Positions 17,916 through 27,560 are shown, counted from the first letter of the stretch. The stretch: 64,000 bases of DNA from Sphingobium sp. SYK-6 (GCF_000283515.1 NC_015976.1:124001-188000), one strand, 5' to 3'. The notes: generated from the sequence alone by a model not told the origin. Program-made: numbers and translations.

Positions 17916-19380
17916 GCTCCAGCTTCCACTCCCATCCCAGCGGATCGCCATCCATCACCTCGACTCCGGACGCGATGAGCGAATCGCGGATCGTGTCGGA
18001 CGTGGCGAAATCCTTCGCCGCGCGCGCCTCTTTCCGCTGCGCCAGAGCCGCATCGATGTCGGCTTCCGCGATGGTAGCGGCTGTGGGGCGCAACCGCAGC
18101 GCCGTGCGGTCGAGCGTGAGAAGATCGAGCCCGAACACCGCGTCCATCCGCTCGATCAGCGCGCGCTTTTCCTCGGCCGGCACTTTCTTCATCGCAATCG
18201 CTTCCTCGACGACGATGAGCGCGGCCGGCGTGTTCAGATCATCGCTCAGCGCCTCGTCGAACCGCGCCAGCAGGGGCGCCAGGCGGGGATGCGTCACGGC
18301 GTCCGCCGCCTCCACGCCCCGGAGCGGTCCGACCGCCATCAGCATACGCTTCAGGCGCGTGAGGGCCGCCGCGAGATTGTCCCAGCTGAATTCCAGTTCC
18401 GATCGGTAATGCGCCTGCAGGCACAGCAGCCGGTAAGCGAGCGGGTGATAGCCCCGGTCGACGAGCAACTGCAGCCGCAGGAACTCGCCCGAGGACTTGC
18501 TCATCTTGCCGCCGCGATCGATCAGGAAATTATTGTGCATCCAGATGCGGGCACCGCTGTTCTGCGCGCAATCGAGATGGCCGTGATGAGCATCGAAGCC
18601 CTGGATCGCCTGATTCTGCGCGATCTCGTTGGGATGATGAATTTCGCGGTGATCGATGCCGCCGGTGTGGATGTCGAATGGCAGGCCCAGCTCGGCCCGG
18701 CTCATCACGGAGCATTCGAGATGCCAGCCCGGCGCGCCGCGGCCCCAGGGCGAATCCCATTCCATCTGGCGCGTCTCGCCCGGCGGGGTCCGGCGCCAGA
18801 TGGCGAAATCCGCGCCATGGCGCTTGCCTTCCACCTGCTCGATCCGGCCCTCGCCTTCTTCCGTGGCCGCGCGCGCCAGCCGGCCATAGTCGGCGACGGT
18901 CGACACGTCGAAATAGAGGCCCGAGGGCAGCTCGTAGCAATGCGTATCGGCGATGGCTTTCGCCGCCTCGATCATCTGCGGCACATAATCGGTCGCCACC
19001 GTCCATTGCGCGGGATCAGACACGTTCAGCCATTGGAGGTCGCGCTTGAACTCGGCGGTGTAGAAGGCGGCGATATCCCAGGCCGATTTGCCCTGGCTCG
19101 CGGCGGCCTTCTCCATCTTGTCGTCGCCCGCATCGGCATCTGACGTGAGATGGCCGACATCGGTGATGTTGATGACATGACGCAGGCGATAGCCCTTGAA
19201 CCGCAGCGTACGGCCCAGCGTATCCGCGAAGACATAAGCCCGCATGTTGCCGATATGCTGGTAGTTATAGACGGTCGGCCCGCAGCTGTAGACGCGCGCC
19301 TCGCCGGGATGGACGGGCTCGAACGGCTGCATCGCGCGCGTCAGGCTGTTGAACAGGCGCAGGGGCGTGGCTTGGGTCAT
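17905..19380 (-). CDS. cysS: Cysteine--tRNA ligase
   Basis: Cysteinyl-tRNA synthetase charges tRNA-Cys. The 491-residue class I enzyme has the HIGH-like motif in CGPTVYNYQHIGNMRAY and KMSKSSGEF near residue 295. Zinc ligands lie in YSCGPT, in HLECSV and in IDHREIHHPNE. ATG 19380 (MTQATPLRLFNSLTR) matches the family start; 12 further codons upstream are open but not family-like. A terminator for the neighbouring PEP-CTERM gene sits between the two genes, so cysS has its own promoter, and the dehydrogenase gene overlaps its end. Confidence 0.96.
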   Translation of the reverse strand: MTQATPLRLFNSLTRAMQPFEPVHPGEARVYSCGPTVYNYQHIGNMRAYVFADTLGRTLRFKGYRLRHVINITDVGHLTSDADAGDDKMEKAAASQGKSAWDIAAFYTAEFKRDLQWLNVSDPAQWTVATDYVPQMIEAAKAIADTHCYELPSGLYFDVSTVADYGRLARAATEEGEGRIEQVEGKRHGADFAIWRRTPPGETRQMEWDSPWGRGAPGWHLECSVMSRAELGLPFDIHTGGIDHREIHHPNEIAQNQAIQGFDAHHGHLDCAQNSGARIWMHNNFLIDRGGKMSKSSGEFLRLQLLVDRGYHPLAYRLLCLQAHYRSELEFSWDNLAAALTRLKRMLMAVGPLRGVEAADAVTHPRLAPLLARFDEALSDDLNTPAALIVVEEAIAMKKVPAEEKRALIERMDAVFGLDLLTLDRTALRLRPTAATIAEADIDAALAQRKEARAAKDFATSDTIRDSLIASGVEVMDGDPLGWEWKLEHGT

Positions 19381-19448
19381 GGCGGGCCATGTGAGCGTTG
19401 CCGGCGCCAGGGTCAACTCCCGCCCGCAGCGCAGGATGCAGCGAGTCC

Positions 19449-19484
19449 AAAAAGGAAGGCGGCGGCCTGTCCGGCCGCCACCTT
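19449..19484 (-). terminator. Intrinsic terminator of the PEP-CTERM gene
   Basis: A 12-bp stem with one mismatch (19456-19467 with 19473-19484) and a 5-nt loop is followed on the minus strand by TTCCTTTTT. It separates the PEP-CTERM gene from cysS. Confidence 0.85.
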
Positions 19485-19533
19485 CTTGGCCTTCTCTCGC
19501 ATGGCTGCGCCAGCCGAGAGCGGGCGCTTTTCT

Positions 19534-20244
19534 TCAGACGAAGCTGAGACGGACGCGACGGCGACGGAGTGCGCTACCGACCACGCCCATCCCCGCGATC
19601 ATCATGGCCCAGCTCGCCGGCTCCGGCACGGCTGCCGGGGGCGGCACGTCCTCGATCGCGCGCACGTCGAAGCGGATGTTGTCGAGGCCGACGTCATAAG
19701 CATCCGGTCCCCAGACGAGCCTGATGCCATCGGAGAACCAGCCGCTGTCGACCGCGAGCGTGCCATGGGTGGGATAGAGCGTCGGCGCCGAGCCGGCCGC
19801 GATCACTGTGCCGCCAAGCGAGCTGATGTCATAATTGATCGTCTGGCAGCTGCCGCGATTCTGATAGCAACCAAAATCGAGGGAAATCAGCGACACTTCA
19901 TAGCCGGCCGCTGCCGTGAAGATGATCTCGCTGGCATGGGTCGTCGGCCCGGAGCCGCCCCAGACGATGTTCAGCAGATCGCCGTAGCCGGCCGCCCAAT
20001 GCTTGAGGAAGCTCTCGTAAGTGACGCCGGTGCTGCTGTCGAAAGAGCGGTAGGACACGTCCACCTGCCCGGCGATATCCCCGTAATTCTGGCCAATGGC
20101 CGAGCCGTTGCCGCAGGCTTCGTTGCCAGCAACGCCGCAGATATTCCCGCTGAAATCGAGAACCGACACCGCGCCCGCGGCAGAGGGCAGCGCCATCAGG
20201 CCAGTGCCTGCCATCGCCGCGAGGACAAAGTTTTTCACAAACAT
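19534..20244 (-). CDS. PEP-CTERM sorting domain protein
   Basis: This is a 236-residue exported protein. Its N-terminal signal peptide (FVKNFVLAAMAGTGLMALPSAAGA) is followed by a beta-rich region with two cysteine pairs, and it ends with the sorting signal VPEPASWAMMIAGMGVVG and an arginine cluster. PEP-CTERM proteins are recognised and processed by exosortase and are usually linked to exopolysaccharide or biofilm formation. No exosortase or polysaccharide gene is in the window, so processing must occur in trans. ATG 20244 has GGGAG upstream. The ectodomain family is unrecognised. Confidence 0.9.
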   Translation of the reverse strand: MFVKNFVLAAMAGTGLMALPSAAGAVSVLDFSGNICGVAGNEACGNGSAIGQNYGDIAGQVDVSYRSFDSSTGVTYESFLKHWAAGYGDLLNIVWGGSGPTTHASEIIFTAAAGYEVSLISLDFGCYQNRGSCQTINYDISSLGGTVIAAGSAPTLYPTHGTLAVDSGWFSDGIRLVWGPDAYDVGLDNIRFDVRAIEDVPPPAAVPEPASWAMMIAGMGVVGSALRRRRVRLSFV

Positions 20245-20400
20245 ATCAATCTCCCACATCATCAATCTGGAAGGCGCGCATGCACCCTTCCGACAGATCA
20301 AGCGGGAAATTGCCGCGAATCGGACCAGCGGTCCCGCACGGACCGCCGTCCCGAATCGAGATTGCGCAGATTTCTGACAGCCGGCGCGGCGAATGGCGCC

Positions 20401-20937
20401 TTATTTGGGCGCCAGCACCATGAGCATCTGGCGGCCTTCCATGCGGGGATAGGCCTCGACCTTGGCAATCTCGGTCACGTTCTCGGCAACGCGCTGAAGC
20501 AGCGCCATCCCGAGTTGCTGGTGCGCCAGCTCACGGCCGCGAAACCGCAGCGTGATCTTGACCTTGTCGCCCTCGCCGATGAAGTCGTGGACCTTCTTCA
20601 TCTTCGTATCATAATCATGATCGTCGATGTTCGGACGCATCTTGATCTCTTTGAGTTCCTGCGTCTTCTGGGTCTTGCGAGCGATATTGGCCTTTTTCTG
20701 GGCCTCATATTTGTACTTGCCGATGTCGAGAAACTTGCAGACCGGCGGATCCGCAGTGGGCGAGACCTCGACGAGGTCGAGGCCGACATCGGCTGCCTGC
20801 TCCATCGCCTCGCGCGTGAACATCACGCCGAGATTTTCACCATTCTCATCAATGACGCGCACCTTGGGCACATTGATGAATTCATTGTAGCGCGGGCCGT
20901 TGAGCGGCGGGGGCGGCGCCATAGGGCGGCGCATCAT
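20401..20937 (-). CDS. infC: Translation initiation factor IF-3
   Basis: This 178-residue IF-3 keeps 30S subunits free and checks the initiator tRNA-start codon pairing. The N-domain ([27 protein letters not shown]) and C-domain ([46 protein letters not shown]) are intact. An ATG start (20937 or 20934) is used here, rather than the AUU seen in enterobacteria. It lies 281 bp downstream of thrS on the same strand, the usual thrS-infC order, but the ribosomal protein genes rpmI and rplT do not follow. The gap holds a 7-bp hairpin at 21017-21038. Confidence 0.96.
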   Translation of the reverse strand: MMRRPMAPPPPLNGPRYNEFINVPKVRVIDENGENLGVMFTREAMEQAADVGLDLVEVSPTADPPVCKFLDIGKYKYEAQKKANIARKTQKTQELKEIKMRPNIDDHDYDTKMKKVHDFIGEGDKVKITLRFRGRELAHQQLGMALLQRVAENVTEIAKVEAYPRMEGRQMLMVLAPK

Positions 20938-21218
20938 TGGGGGACGTATAGCCAGTTCTCCTTTAATGACAGTTCGAGGCCTCTTAACTTAACGATTTTC
21001 GATGGCAACTGAAAGAGGCGTGCTACGCAAGGCACGCCGGTGCGGCGCGATAGCAACAGTGCGTTAATGAGCTGCCAAGATGCCGCGCGCCATCTCCCCA
21101 TATAGGAATGATGGCGAGCGATTGCGAGACATCCGGCGGACATGCCGGCGTGGCGCCGATCGCCCGCGATCCTTCGATGCCGTCCGGCGCCGGACGAGGT
21201 TCGCCGGCGCGCGGGCGC

Positions 21219-23222
21219 CTATCGCAGATCGGGCGGAGTCGCTTCGGCGACGAGCATGGCGATGAGATCGTCCACCTTCATGACCTTCTGATGCTCGTCC
21301 GAGCCCAGCCGGCGCAGCGCTACGGTGCCTTCCTCAGCCTCGCGCCGGCCCACGACCAGCAGGTTGGGGACCTTGGCAAGGCTGTGCTCGCGCACCTTGT
21401 AATTGATCTTCTCGTTGCGCAGGTCCGTCTCGACGCGCAGGCCCGCCGCCTGCATCCTGGCCGCGACGTCCTTGGCATAGTCGTCCGCGTCCGAGACGAT
21501 GGTGGCGACGACTGCCTGCACCGGGGCCAGCCACATCGGGAACTTGCCGGCATGGTGCTCGATGAGAATGCCGATGAAGCGTTCATAGCTGCCCAGGATC
21601 GCGCGGTGGAGCATCACCGGGCGATGGCGCTCGCCATCCTCGCCGACATAGCTGGCGTCGAGCCGCTCGGGCAGCACCGTGTCCGTCTGGATGGTGCCGA
21701 CCTGCCATGTGCGACCGATCGCGTCGGTGAGGTGGAACTCGAGCTTGGGCGCGTAGAAGGCGCCTTCGCCGGGCATTTCCTCCCAGCCCCATTCCGCCGT
21801 GTTGCGCCCGGTGGCGGCGACGGCGTCGCGCAGGCTCTGCTCGGACCAGTCCCACATCTCGTCCGAACCGAAGCGCTTCTCCGGGCGCAGGGCGAGCTTG
21901 ATGGCGTAATCCGAGAAGCCGAGGTCCTTGTAGACGACGTCGAGGAGGTCGCAGAAGGCGGCCACCTCGCTCACGAGCTGATCCTCGCGGCAGAAGATAT
22001 GCGCGTCGTCCTGCGTGAACTGGCGCACCCGCATCAGGCCATGCAGGGCGCCGTGCGGTTCGTTGCGGTGGCAGCAGCCGAACTCGGCCAGGCGCAGCGG
22101 CAGGTCGCGATAGGATTTGATGCCCTGCCGGAAGATCAGCACATGCGCCGGGCAATTCATGGGCTTGAGCGCCATCCATTCCGCGTCCTGCGAGACGACG
22201 GGGCCTTCATCCTCGGTATTCGGCGTCTCGTCGGGGATGACGAACATGTTTTCGCGATACTTGCCCCAGTGGCCGCTCTGCTCCCACTGGCGCGCATCCA
22301 TGATCTGCGGCGTCTTCACTTCCTGATAGCCCGCCGCGTCCAGCCGACGGCGCATATAGGCCTCAAGCTGCCTCCAGATCAGATAGCCCTTGGGGTGCCA
22401 GAAGACACTGCCATGCGCTTCCTGCTGGAGATGGAACAGGTCCATCTCCTGCCCGATCTTGCGATGGTCGCGCTTCGCCGCTTCCTCCAGCCGATGGAGA
22501 TGCGCGTCGAGCTGCTTCTTGTTCAGCCAGCCCGTGCCATAGATGCGCGAGAGCATGGCATTGCGCTGGTCGCCGCGCCAGTAAGCGCCGGAGACGCGCG
22601 TCAGCTTGAAAGCATTGGGATCGACCTTGCCCGTGGAAGCGAGATGCGGCCCTCGGCACATGTCGAGCCACTCGCCGCCGGACCAGTAGACGGTCAGATC
22701 CTCATCGCCCGGCAACTCGGCCGCCCATTCGGCCTTGAAGGATTCGCCCTGCGCGGTCCAGCGCTCGATCAGCGCCTCGCGGCTCCAGACCTCGCGGCGC
22801 AGCGGCTTGTCGGCCAGGATGATCTCGCGCATCTTCGCTTCGATGGCGGGCAGGTCGTCCTCCGTGAACGGCCCATGATCGGCGGGCGGCGCGACATCGT
22901 AATAGAAGCCGTCGTCCGTCGCCGGACCGAAAGTGATCTGCGTGCCGGGGAACAGCGCCTGAACGGCCTCGGCAAGGATATGCGCATAATCGTGGCGCGC
23001 CAGCTCCAGCGCATCCTTCTCGTCCTTCGCGGTGACCAGCGCGAGATTGGCGTCCGCCTCCAGGGGGCGCGTGATGTCGACCAGTTCGCCGTCAACCCGG
23101 GCCGCCAGCGCCGCCTTTGCGAGCCCCGGACCGATGGCCGCCGCGATCTCCGCCGGCGTCGTGCCCCGCGCCACCTCGCGCTGCGAGCCATCAGGGAGCG
23201 TGATCTTCACTAGTTCCGTCAT
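21219..23222 (-). CDS. thrS: Threonine--tRNA ligase
   Basis: This is a full-length 667-residue class II threonyl-tRNA synthetase. In order it has a TGS domain (1-60), the second-additional editing domain (about 70-230, with [17 protein letters not shown]), the catalytic core (about 270-540) with [10 protein letters not shown] and [11 protein letters not shown] providing zinc ligands, and the anticodon-binding domain (about 555-650). No regulatory operator like that of E. coli thrS is recognisable; a small stem (23248-23263) lies 26 bp before the start. It is followed by infC. Confidence 0.97.
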   Translation of the reverse strand: MTELVKITLPDGSQREVARGTTPAEIAAAIGPGLAKAALAARVDGELVDITRPLEADANLALVTAKDEKDALELARHDYAHILAEAVQALFPGTQITFGPATDDGFYYDVAPPADHGPFTEDDLPAIEAKMREIILADKPLRREVWSREALIERWTAQGESFKAEWAAELPGDEDLTVYWSGGEWLDMCRGPHLASTGKVDPNAFKLTRVSGAYWRGDQRNAMLSRIYGTGWLNKKQLDAHLHRLEEAAKRDHRKIGQEMDLFHLQQEAHGSVFWHPKGYLIWRQLEAYMRRRLDAAGYQEVKTPQIMDARQWEQSGHWGKYRENMFVIPDETPNTEDEGPVVSQDAEWMALKPMNCPAHVLIFRQGIKSYRDLPLRLAEFGCCHRNEPHGALHGLMRVRQFTQDDAHIFCREDQLVSEVAAFCDLLDVVYKDLGFSDYAIKLALRPEKRFGSDEMWDWSEQSLRDAVAATGRNTAEWGWEEMPGEGAFYAPKLEFHLTDAIGRTWQVGTIQTDTVLPERLDASYVGEDGERHRPVMLHRAILGSYERFIGILIEHHAGKFPMWLAPVQAVVATIVSDADDYAKDVAARMQAAGLRVETDLRNEKINYKVREHSLAKVPNLLVVGRREAEEGTVALRRLGSDEHQKVMKVDDLIAMLVAEATPPDLR

Positions 23223-23553
23223 CGGTTTTGTTCCTGTCTGCGGCGATGCGCTTAGGGAAGCGCGGCCGTATTGAAAAGAGGCAGGAAAGGGAGGACGCCG
23301 TCCGCTTGCCCATTCCCCCGTCGGATGGGCCTCTGGCGACGTGCGTCAGCGGCGAAGCATGACGCGCGTGCCGAGGCCCCCGGTAGTGGTCCGGGTGATC
23401 GTCGTCGACCTGATGAGCGCGAACGGTCTCGGCATGGTCCACAACATAAGGGGAGCACGCCGGTTTGTCACGCCTCCGGCTCCCTGCGTGGACAGCGACC
23501 ACGCCGGATGCGCGCCGGTCGGGTCCCCGAGGGGCGCAACCTGACAAGGGTGC
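23223..23553. other. Intergenic stretch between thrS and the small membrane-protein operon
   Basis: No convincing gene is seen in these 331 bp. Short open frames lack ribosome binding sites and family features. The part nearest thrS contains a perfect 6-bp stem with a 4-nt loop (GCGCTT 23248-23253 with AAGCGC 23258-23263). Confidence 0.45.
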
Positions 23554-23613
23554 TTGACATCAGGCATCGAATAGTCAACTATCCTTTACATCGATTCAAT
23601 GGAGCTTGACTAT
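23554..23613 (+). promoter_or_regulatory. Promoter with paired operator half-sites for the small HTH operon
   Basis: A consensus -35 TTGACA (23554-23559) is followed after 17 bp by AACTAT (23577-23582). ATAGT-CA-ACTAT at 23571-23582 is a dyad covering this -10. The 8-mer ATAGTCAA of the dyad recurs inverted as TTGACTAT at 23606-23613, overlapping the start codon of the first gene. A repressor bound at both would block transcription and could loop DNA; the HTH protein encoded by the third gene is the obvious candidate. Confidence 0.5.
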
Positions 23614-23791
23614 GACCATTCTGTCCAAGGCGCTTTGCTGGGCGGCCGCGCTGATACTCCTGGCTGTCGGTGCACGGCTCGGCGTCGTGTCCGAGCGAGC
23701 GATGCGAGTGCTCATGATCGTCCTGCCGATTGTCGCCGTGCTCACATTACGCGGCGGGCGGTGCAGCCGTGCCGCCCGCGAAAGGGCCTGA
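23612..23791 (+). CDS. Small hydrophobic membrane protein
   Basis: This 59-residue protein has two predicted membrane helices (ALCWAAALILLAVGARLG and MRVLMIVLPIVAVLTL) and a short arginine-rich C-terminus. I do not recognise the family. ATG 23612 has GGAG seven bases upstream; an in-frame TTG two codons earlier is less likely. It is the first gene of a three-gene operon with a larger membrane protein and an HTH regulator, and probably acts in the membrane with the next product. Confidence 0.65.
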   Translation: MTILSKALCWAAALILLAVGARLGVVSERAMRVLMIVLPIVAVLTLRGGRCSRAARERA

Positions 23792-23794
23792 GCC

Positions 23795-24214
23795 ATGGCA
23801 GGCGCATCCACGAACATCGCCTACCGGCGCTATCTGCGGCGCATGGTGCCGATCAGCCTCGCTTATGTCGCGAGTGTCGCACTCGCCACGCGGCTCATTC
23901 CGGATGACGCGCCCGCCGATGCCGTCACCATCTTGATCGCGCTGGTGCCCGGCCTTGCCGTCTTCGGCTGGATCTGGGCCATGGCGCGGCTGCTCATCGA
24001 GCTGGACGACGAGTATCTGCGCCTGCTCGAAGTGCGCAAGTTCCTCGTGGCGACCGGCGTGACTCTGGCGGGCACCAGCGTCTGGGGCATGGTGGAACTC
24101 TATGCCGACGTGCCGCGCCTGCCGGTCTTCTTCGTCTTCCCGCTCTGGTGCGCCGGCCTTGCTATCGGCCAGATCGTCAATCGCCTGACGCTGGGCGACG
24201 GAGGCTGCGCGTGA
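23795..24214 (+). CDS. Four-helix membrane protein of unknown function
   Basis: This 139-residue protein has four predicted membrane helices, at about residues 18-32, 43-65, 82-100 and 110-130. An acidic loop, LIELDDEYLRLLEVRKFLVA, in the middle contains charged residues and is the most family-like segment. Similar small membrane proteins paired with a 60-70-residue HTH gene are common in proteobacteria, but the function is unknown. The gene starts 3 bp after the previous stop and overlaps the HTH gene by GTGA. Confidence 0.8.
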   Translation: MAGASTNIAYRRYLRRMVPISLAYVASVALATRLIPDDAPADAVTILIALVPGLAVFGWIWAMARLLIELDDEYLRLLEVRKFLVATGVTLAGTSVWGMVELYADVPRLPVFFVFPLWCAGLAIGQIVNRLTLGDGGCA

Positions 24215-24402
24215 GAAATCGCCTGAAAGTCCTGCGCGCCGAGCGGGACTGGACGCAGGGCGATCTGGCCGACCGGCTGGCGATCAGCCGACAAAGCGTG
24301 AATGCCATCGAGACGGGGAAATATGATCCTTCCCTGCCGCTGGCATTCCGCATCGCCGATCTGTTCGGCCTGCGGATCGAGGAAATCTTCCTGCGCGATT
24401 GA
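24211..24402 (+). CDS. Minimal HTH regulator (YozG/XRE type)
   Basis: This 63-residue protein is almost entirely one Cro/C1-type HTH: RLKVLRAERDWTQGDLADRL, then the recognition segment ISRQSVNAIETGKYDPSLPLAF, and the characteristic end RIADLFGLRIEEIF. Proteins of this size normally dimerise and repress their own operon. The GTG start at 24211 overlaps the stop of the membrane-protein gene by 4 bp, so all three genes form one unit. The dyad over the promoter is its likely target. Confidence 0.88.
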   Translation: MRNRLKVLRAERDWTQGDLADRLAISRQSVNAIETGKYDPSLPLAFRIADLFGLRIEEIFLRD

Positions 24403-24427
24403 AAAGGTTGAGCCGCCAGCGGCGACA

Positions 24428-25165
24428 TCAGTTTTTCTCGAGCACCAGCACATAGCCCATCGGCATGACATCGCGCATGCGCCGGCTGAGCGGCGCCAGC
24501 GGGGCGAAGAGCGCGCCGGTCATGTAGTGCACGATCCAGGCCGGGAGCGGAAAGCGGCGCGTGTAGACGATCTTGGTGAGCAGATCGCGCACGACATCCA
24601 GCCCGCCGGCATAAGCGCGCCCCTCCACCACCGCGAAGCCATGACGCGCCGCAAAGTCGCGCAGCTTGTGAATGGTGTAGCGATGATGATCGTGCGGCTC
24701 CTCATGCAGCCAGTAAAGAAACGGCACGCCGATGATCGCCCGCCCACCGGGACGCAGGACGCGCGCCACCTCGGCAAGCAGCCGGTCAGGCTCGCGCAGA
24801 TGCTCCAGCACGTCGGTGAGCAGCACGGTGTCGAGCGAACCACTGCCGATACGCAGCGGCTCTTCCAGATCCTGCGCGACATCGGGTGCGACGAGCCTGT
24901 GTGGTCCGTCCGGGCGATCGACCCAGAGCATCGATGTGACGTGCGGCGCGTAGATGCCCGCCAGCGGCGCGTTGCCGCAGCCCAGATCGGCAAGCGCACC
25001 ACAGGCATATGCACGGATCGCGGTGACATAGCTGTCCAGCGCCTTGTCCGCGGACAGGCGCGAAGCGATGCCGACATGCCTGACGGCGCTGCGCCATCGG
25101 CCGCGCCGCTCGACGAACTTGCTTGGCCGCCAGCCTCTGGCGACCAGTTTTTCCAACTGGACCAT
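24428..25165 (-). CDS. Class I SAM-dependent methyltransferase
   Basis: This is a methyltransferase of the Methyltransf_11/UbiE-like type, about 245 residues. Motif I is LADLGCGNAPLAG, the acidic motif II region is DTVLLTDVLEHL, and motif III is VLRPGGRAIIGVPF; EEPHDHHRYT after it resembles families acting on small molecules or glycans. The substrate is not predictable. The start is uncertain: ATG 25165 is chosen, but the frame is open up to 25333 and the basic upstream residues could belong to the protein if a GTG or an earlier ATG is used. It is divergent from the yjgN-like gene. Confidence 0.75.
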   Translation of the reverse strand: MVQLEKLVARGWRPSKFVERRGRWRSAVRHVGIASRLSADKALDSYVTAIRAYACGALADLGCGNAPLAGIYAPHVTSMLWVDRPDGPHRLVAPDVAQDLEEPLRIGSGSLDTVLLTDVLEHLREPDRLLAEVARVLRPGGRAIIGVPFLYWLHEEPHDHHRYTIHKLRDFAARHGFAVVEGRAYAGGLDVVRDLLTKIVYTRRFPLPAWIVHYMTGALFAPLAPLSRRMRDVMPMGYVLVLEKN

Positions 25166-25336
25166 ATACCGCCTGATCTGCCCCCTGCGGTCGACTCGTC
25201 TGCCGGGCCCCCACCCGACTCCTCCGATATAGCGTCCAAAGCTTAATTGTCGCTGCTTGACAGTGCGCGGGCCGGCAGTGTTCTTCCACTCGAGGATGCG
25301 GCGTCGAGGGGGCGGGCGCAGGGGGAAGGACATATC

Positions 25337-26395
25337 ATGGAGGAACCGGACGCCGGCGCGTTCGCATTCACCGGCGACTGGCGAGATTATGCGCCGATCG
25401 CCTTCACCAATCTGCTGCTAACCATCGTCACGCTGGGGGTCTATCGCTTCTGGGCGACCACGCGCACCCGGCGCTATCTGTGGAGTCGCACCCGGTTCAT
25501 CGACGAGCCGCTGGAATGGACGGGCACGGGCATGGAGCTGTTCATCGGCTTCCTGCTGGTGCTGGCGCTGTTCGGCATCCCCCTGCTGTTCCTCCAGTTC
25601 GGCATGCAGGCGCTCATCTTCAACGGGCAGGCGCCGCTGGCCTTCAGCCTCGCCTTTCTCGCCTTCGCCATGATCTTCTACCTCAGCGGCGTCGCGCGTT
25701 TCCGCATGCTGCGTTACCGGCTGAGTCGGACCTGGTGGCACGGCATCCGTGGCGGCAGTGACGAGAACGGCTGGGCTTATGGCTGGTCCTATGTCTGGCG
25801 CTATGTGGTGGCCGCCTTCTCGCTCTACCTGCTGATCCCCTGGGCCATGATGTCCCTGTGGAACGACCGCTGGAGCGCGATGAGCTTCGGCCCGTTCCCA
25901 TTCCGCGCCAAGGCGGGGCCGGGGGCCGTCTTCAAGCGCTTCCTGCTCTTCTACCTGTTGCCTCTCGCCCTGTTCGTCCTGCTGACGATCGCCGGCATCG
26001 GCATGCGGGAAGGAGAGACGGCGCTCGATCCCGCGGCTGCGGCGATGGTGGGATTTCTGTTCTTCTTCATCTACGCCGGGCTCGGCGTCATCGCGCTCGT
26101 CTTCTACGCCAAGTTCTTTCGCGTCGCGGTCGGGGGCATGTCGCTCTCCGGACTGCATTTTCATTTTCGGGCGCGTTCGCGGGACTGGCTCATGCTCATC
26201 CTGGGTGACATCGCGCTGGTGGTGCTGACGCTCGGGATTGGGGCGATCTTCCTGTCCTATCGTCACTGGAAGTTCTTCATCACACATCTCTACGCCACCG
26301 GTGAGATCAGCCTTTCCGAGCTCACCCAGTCCACCACGGCGGCACCGAGGCAGGGCGAAGGCCTCGCCGATGCCTTCGATATCGGGGCGATCTGA
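25337..26395 (+). CDS. YjgN/DUF898 family inner-membrane protein
   Basis: This 352-residue polytopic membrane protein has about 6-8 helices. DUF898 features are FTGDWRDYAPIAFTNLLLTI at the N-terminus, the aromatic TLGVYRFWATTRTRRYLW, which recurs as a degenerate second repeat, and RHWKFFITHLYATGEI near the end. The function of the family is unknown. ATG 25337 has GGAAGGA upstream. An M48 metalloprotease follows after 78 bp on the same strand; YjgN-M48 pairs are recurrent, which suggests the two membrane proteins work together. Confidence 0.88.
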   Translation: MEEPDAGAFAFTGDWRDYAPIAFTNLLLTIVTLGVYRFWATTRTRRYLWSRTRFIDEPLEWTGTGMELFIGFLLVLALFGIPLLFLQFGMQALIFNGQAPLAFSLAFLAFAMIFYLSGVARFRMLRYRLSRTWWHGIRGGSDENGWAYGWSYVWRYVVAAFSLYLLIPWAMMSLWNDRWSAMSFGPFPFRAKAGPGAVFKRFLLFYLLPLALFVLLTIAGIGMREGETALDPAAAAMVGFLFFFIYAGLGVIALVFYAKFFRVAVGGMSLSGLHFHFRARSRDWLMLILGDIALVVLTLGIGAIFLSYRHWKFFITHLYATGEISLSELTQSTTAAPRQGEGLADAFDIGAI

Positions 26396-26473
26396 CAAGG
26401 GGATGGACATGGGATCATCCCGTTCCGGCAATGCATCGCAGGCGGCGCCCGGCGAGCGCAGGGCGCGCGCATC

Positions 26474-27553
26474 ATGACGAGCGCCGGTCCCGACGAGCGC
26501 ATCTGGCATTATGACGGGCGGGACGCGACGCGCCACCATCCCAGAATCGACTGGCATGCGGAGGGCTTCTCGCTCGTCTGGCCAGGGGGCAAGAGCGGGC
26601 CGCATCGGTGGAGCAATCTGGTGCCACAGGGCAATGCGGGCGGCCGCTCGGTCTATGGCCTGCGCGGGGAAGGGGGCTGGCGGCTGGTTTTCGACGGCCC
26701 GCCGCCGCATGATTTTGCCGTGCATCTGCCGCTGCCGGCTCGCTATGGCCGCTGGATCGACCGCATCGGCCTGTGGCCGGCCATCGCCCTCTTCGCCCTG
26801 ATGGCTGCGATCCTCCTCTTCGTCGTCCTGCGCGCGCCCGCCTGGGTCGCGCCGCTGATCCCGCGAAGCTGGGAAGACCGGCTCGGCGACACGATGATCG
26901 GCGATTTCGGCGGCAGGCTGTGCGAAACGCCCGAGAGCCGCGCTGCGCTCGAGAAACTGCGGCGCGAACTGGGCGACGCCGTGCCGATCCGCCGCATCGC
27001 CATCGCCAATATCAAGATGGTCAATGCCGTGGCGCTGCCGGGCGGACATATCATCATTTTCAGGGATCTCATCGAGGAGGCCAAGTCGCCCGACGAACTG
27101 GCCGGGGTGCTCGCGCATGAAATCGGCCATGTGCGCAATCGCGACACGATGACGGCGCTGGTGCGCCAGCTCGGCCTCAGCGTCCTGCTGGGCGGCTTCA
27201 ATGGCCAGGTGGGCGGCACCATCAACGGGCTGCTCGCGCTCAGCTATGGCCGCGATGCCGAGCGGGAGGCGGACCGCTATTCCATCGAGGCCCTGCGTGC
27301 GGCCGGTATCTCGCCGCTACCGACCGCCGCTTTCTTCGAACGGATGGAGAAGCGCTCCGGCGGCGAAAGCATCGAGCGAGCGATGAGCTGGATGGCCTCT
27401 CACCCCGTGTCCGCCGAGCGCAAGGCCGCGTTTGAAGATTCGGCCGTGAAGGGCGGACACTATAAGCCGGCGCTCAGTGCCGTCGAATGGAAAGCCCTTG
27501 TCGATGCCTGCGCCCATGACAAGGATGTCGCCCCGCCGCCGTTCGACTTCTAG
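26474..27553 (+). CDS. M48 family membrane metallopeptidase
   Basis: This 359-residue zinc protease has an N-terminal soluble region (1-95), one membrane helix (about 98-120), and a C-terminal peptidase domain. The zinc site is H215-E-I-G-H219, with the third ligand Glu in DAEREADRYS near residue 263; the SHPVSAER segment that closes M48 domains is present. BepA and LoiP are the best-known relatives in envelope quality control. It follows the yjgN-like gene. A 24-codon frame (26403-26477) overlaps its ATG as ATGA, which might couple translation. It converges with the HWE kinase gene (7 bp gap). Confidence 0.9.
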   Translation: MTSAGPDERIWHYDGRDATRHHPRIDWHAEGFSLVWPGGKSGPHRWSNLVPQGNAGGRSVYGLRGEGGWRLVFDGPPPHDFAVHLPLPARYGRWIDRIGLWPAIALFALMAAILLFVVLRAPAWVAPLIPRSWEDRLGDTMIGDFGGRLCETPESRAALEKLRRELGDAVPIRRIAIANIKMVNAVALPGGHIIIFRDLIEEAKSPDELAGVLAHEIGHVRNRDTMTALVRQLGLSVLLGGFNGQVGGTINGLLALSYGRDAEREADRYSIEALRAAGISPLPTAAFFERMEKRSGGESIERAMSWMASHPVSAERKAAFEDSAVKGGHYKPALSAVEWKALVDACAHDKDVAPPPFDF

Positions 27554-27560
27554 GCAAGGG

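Noticed and set aside
23341-23544. A 67-codon frame upstream of the small membrane-protein operon
   Set aside because: No Shine-Dalgarno and no family-like composition; overlapping frames exist on the other strand.
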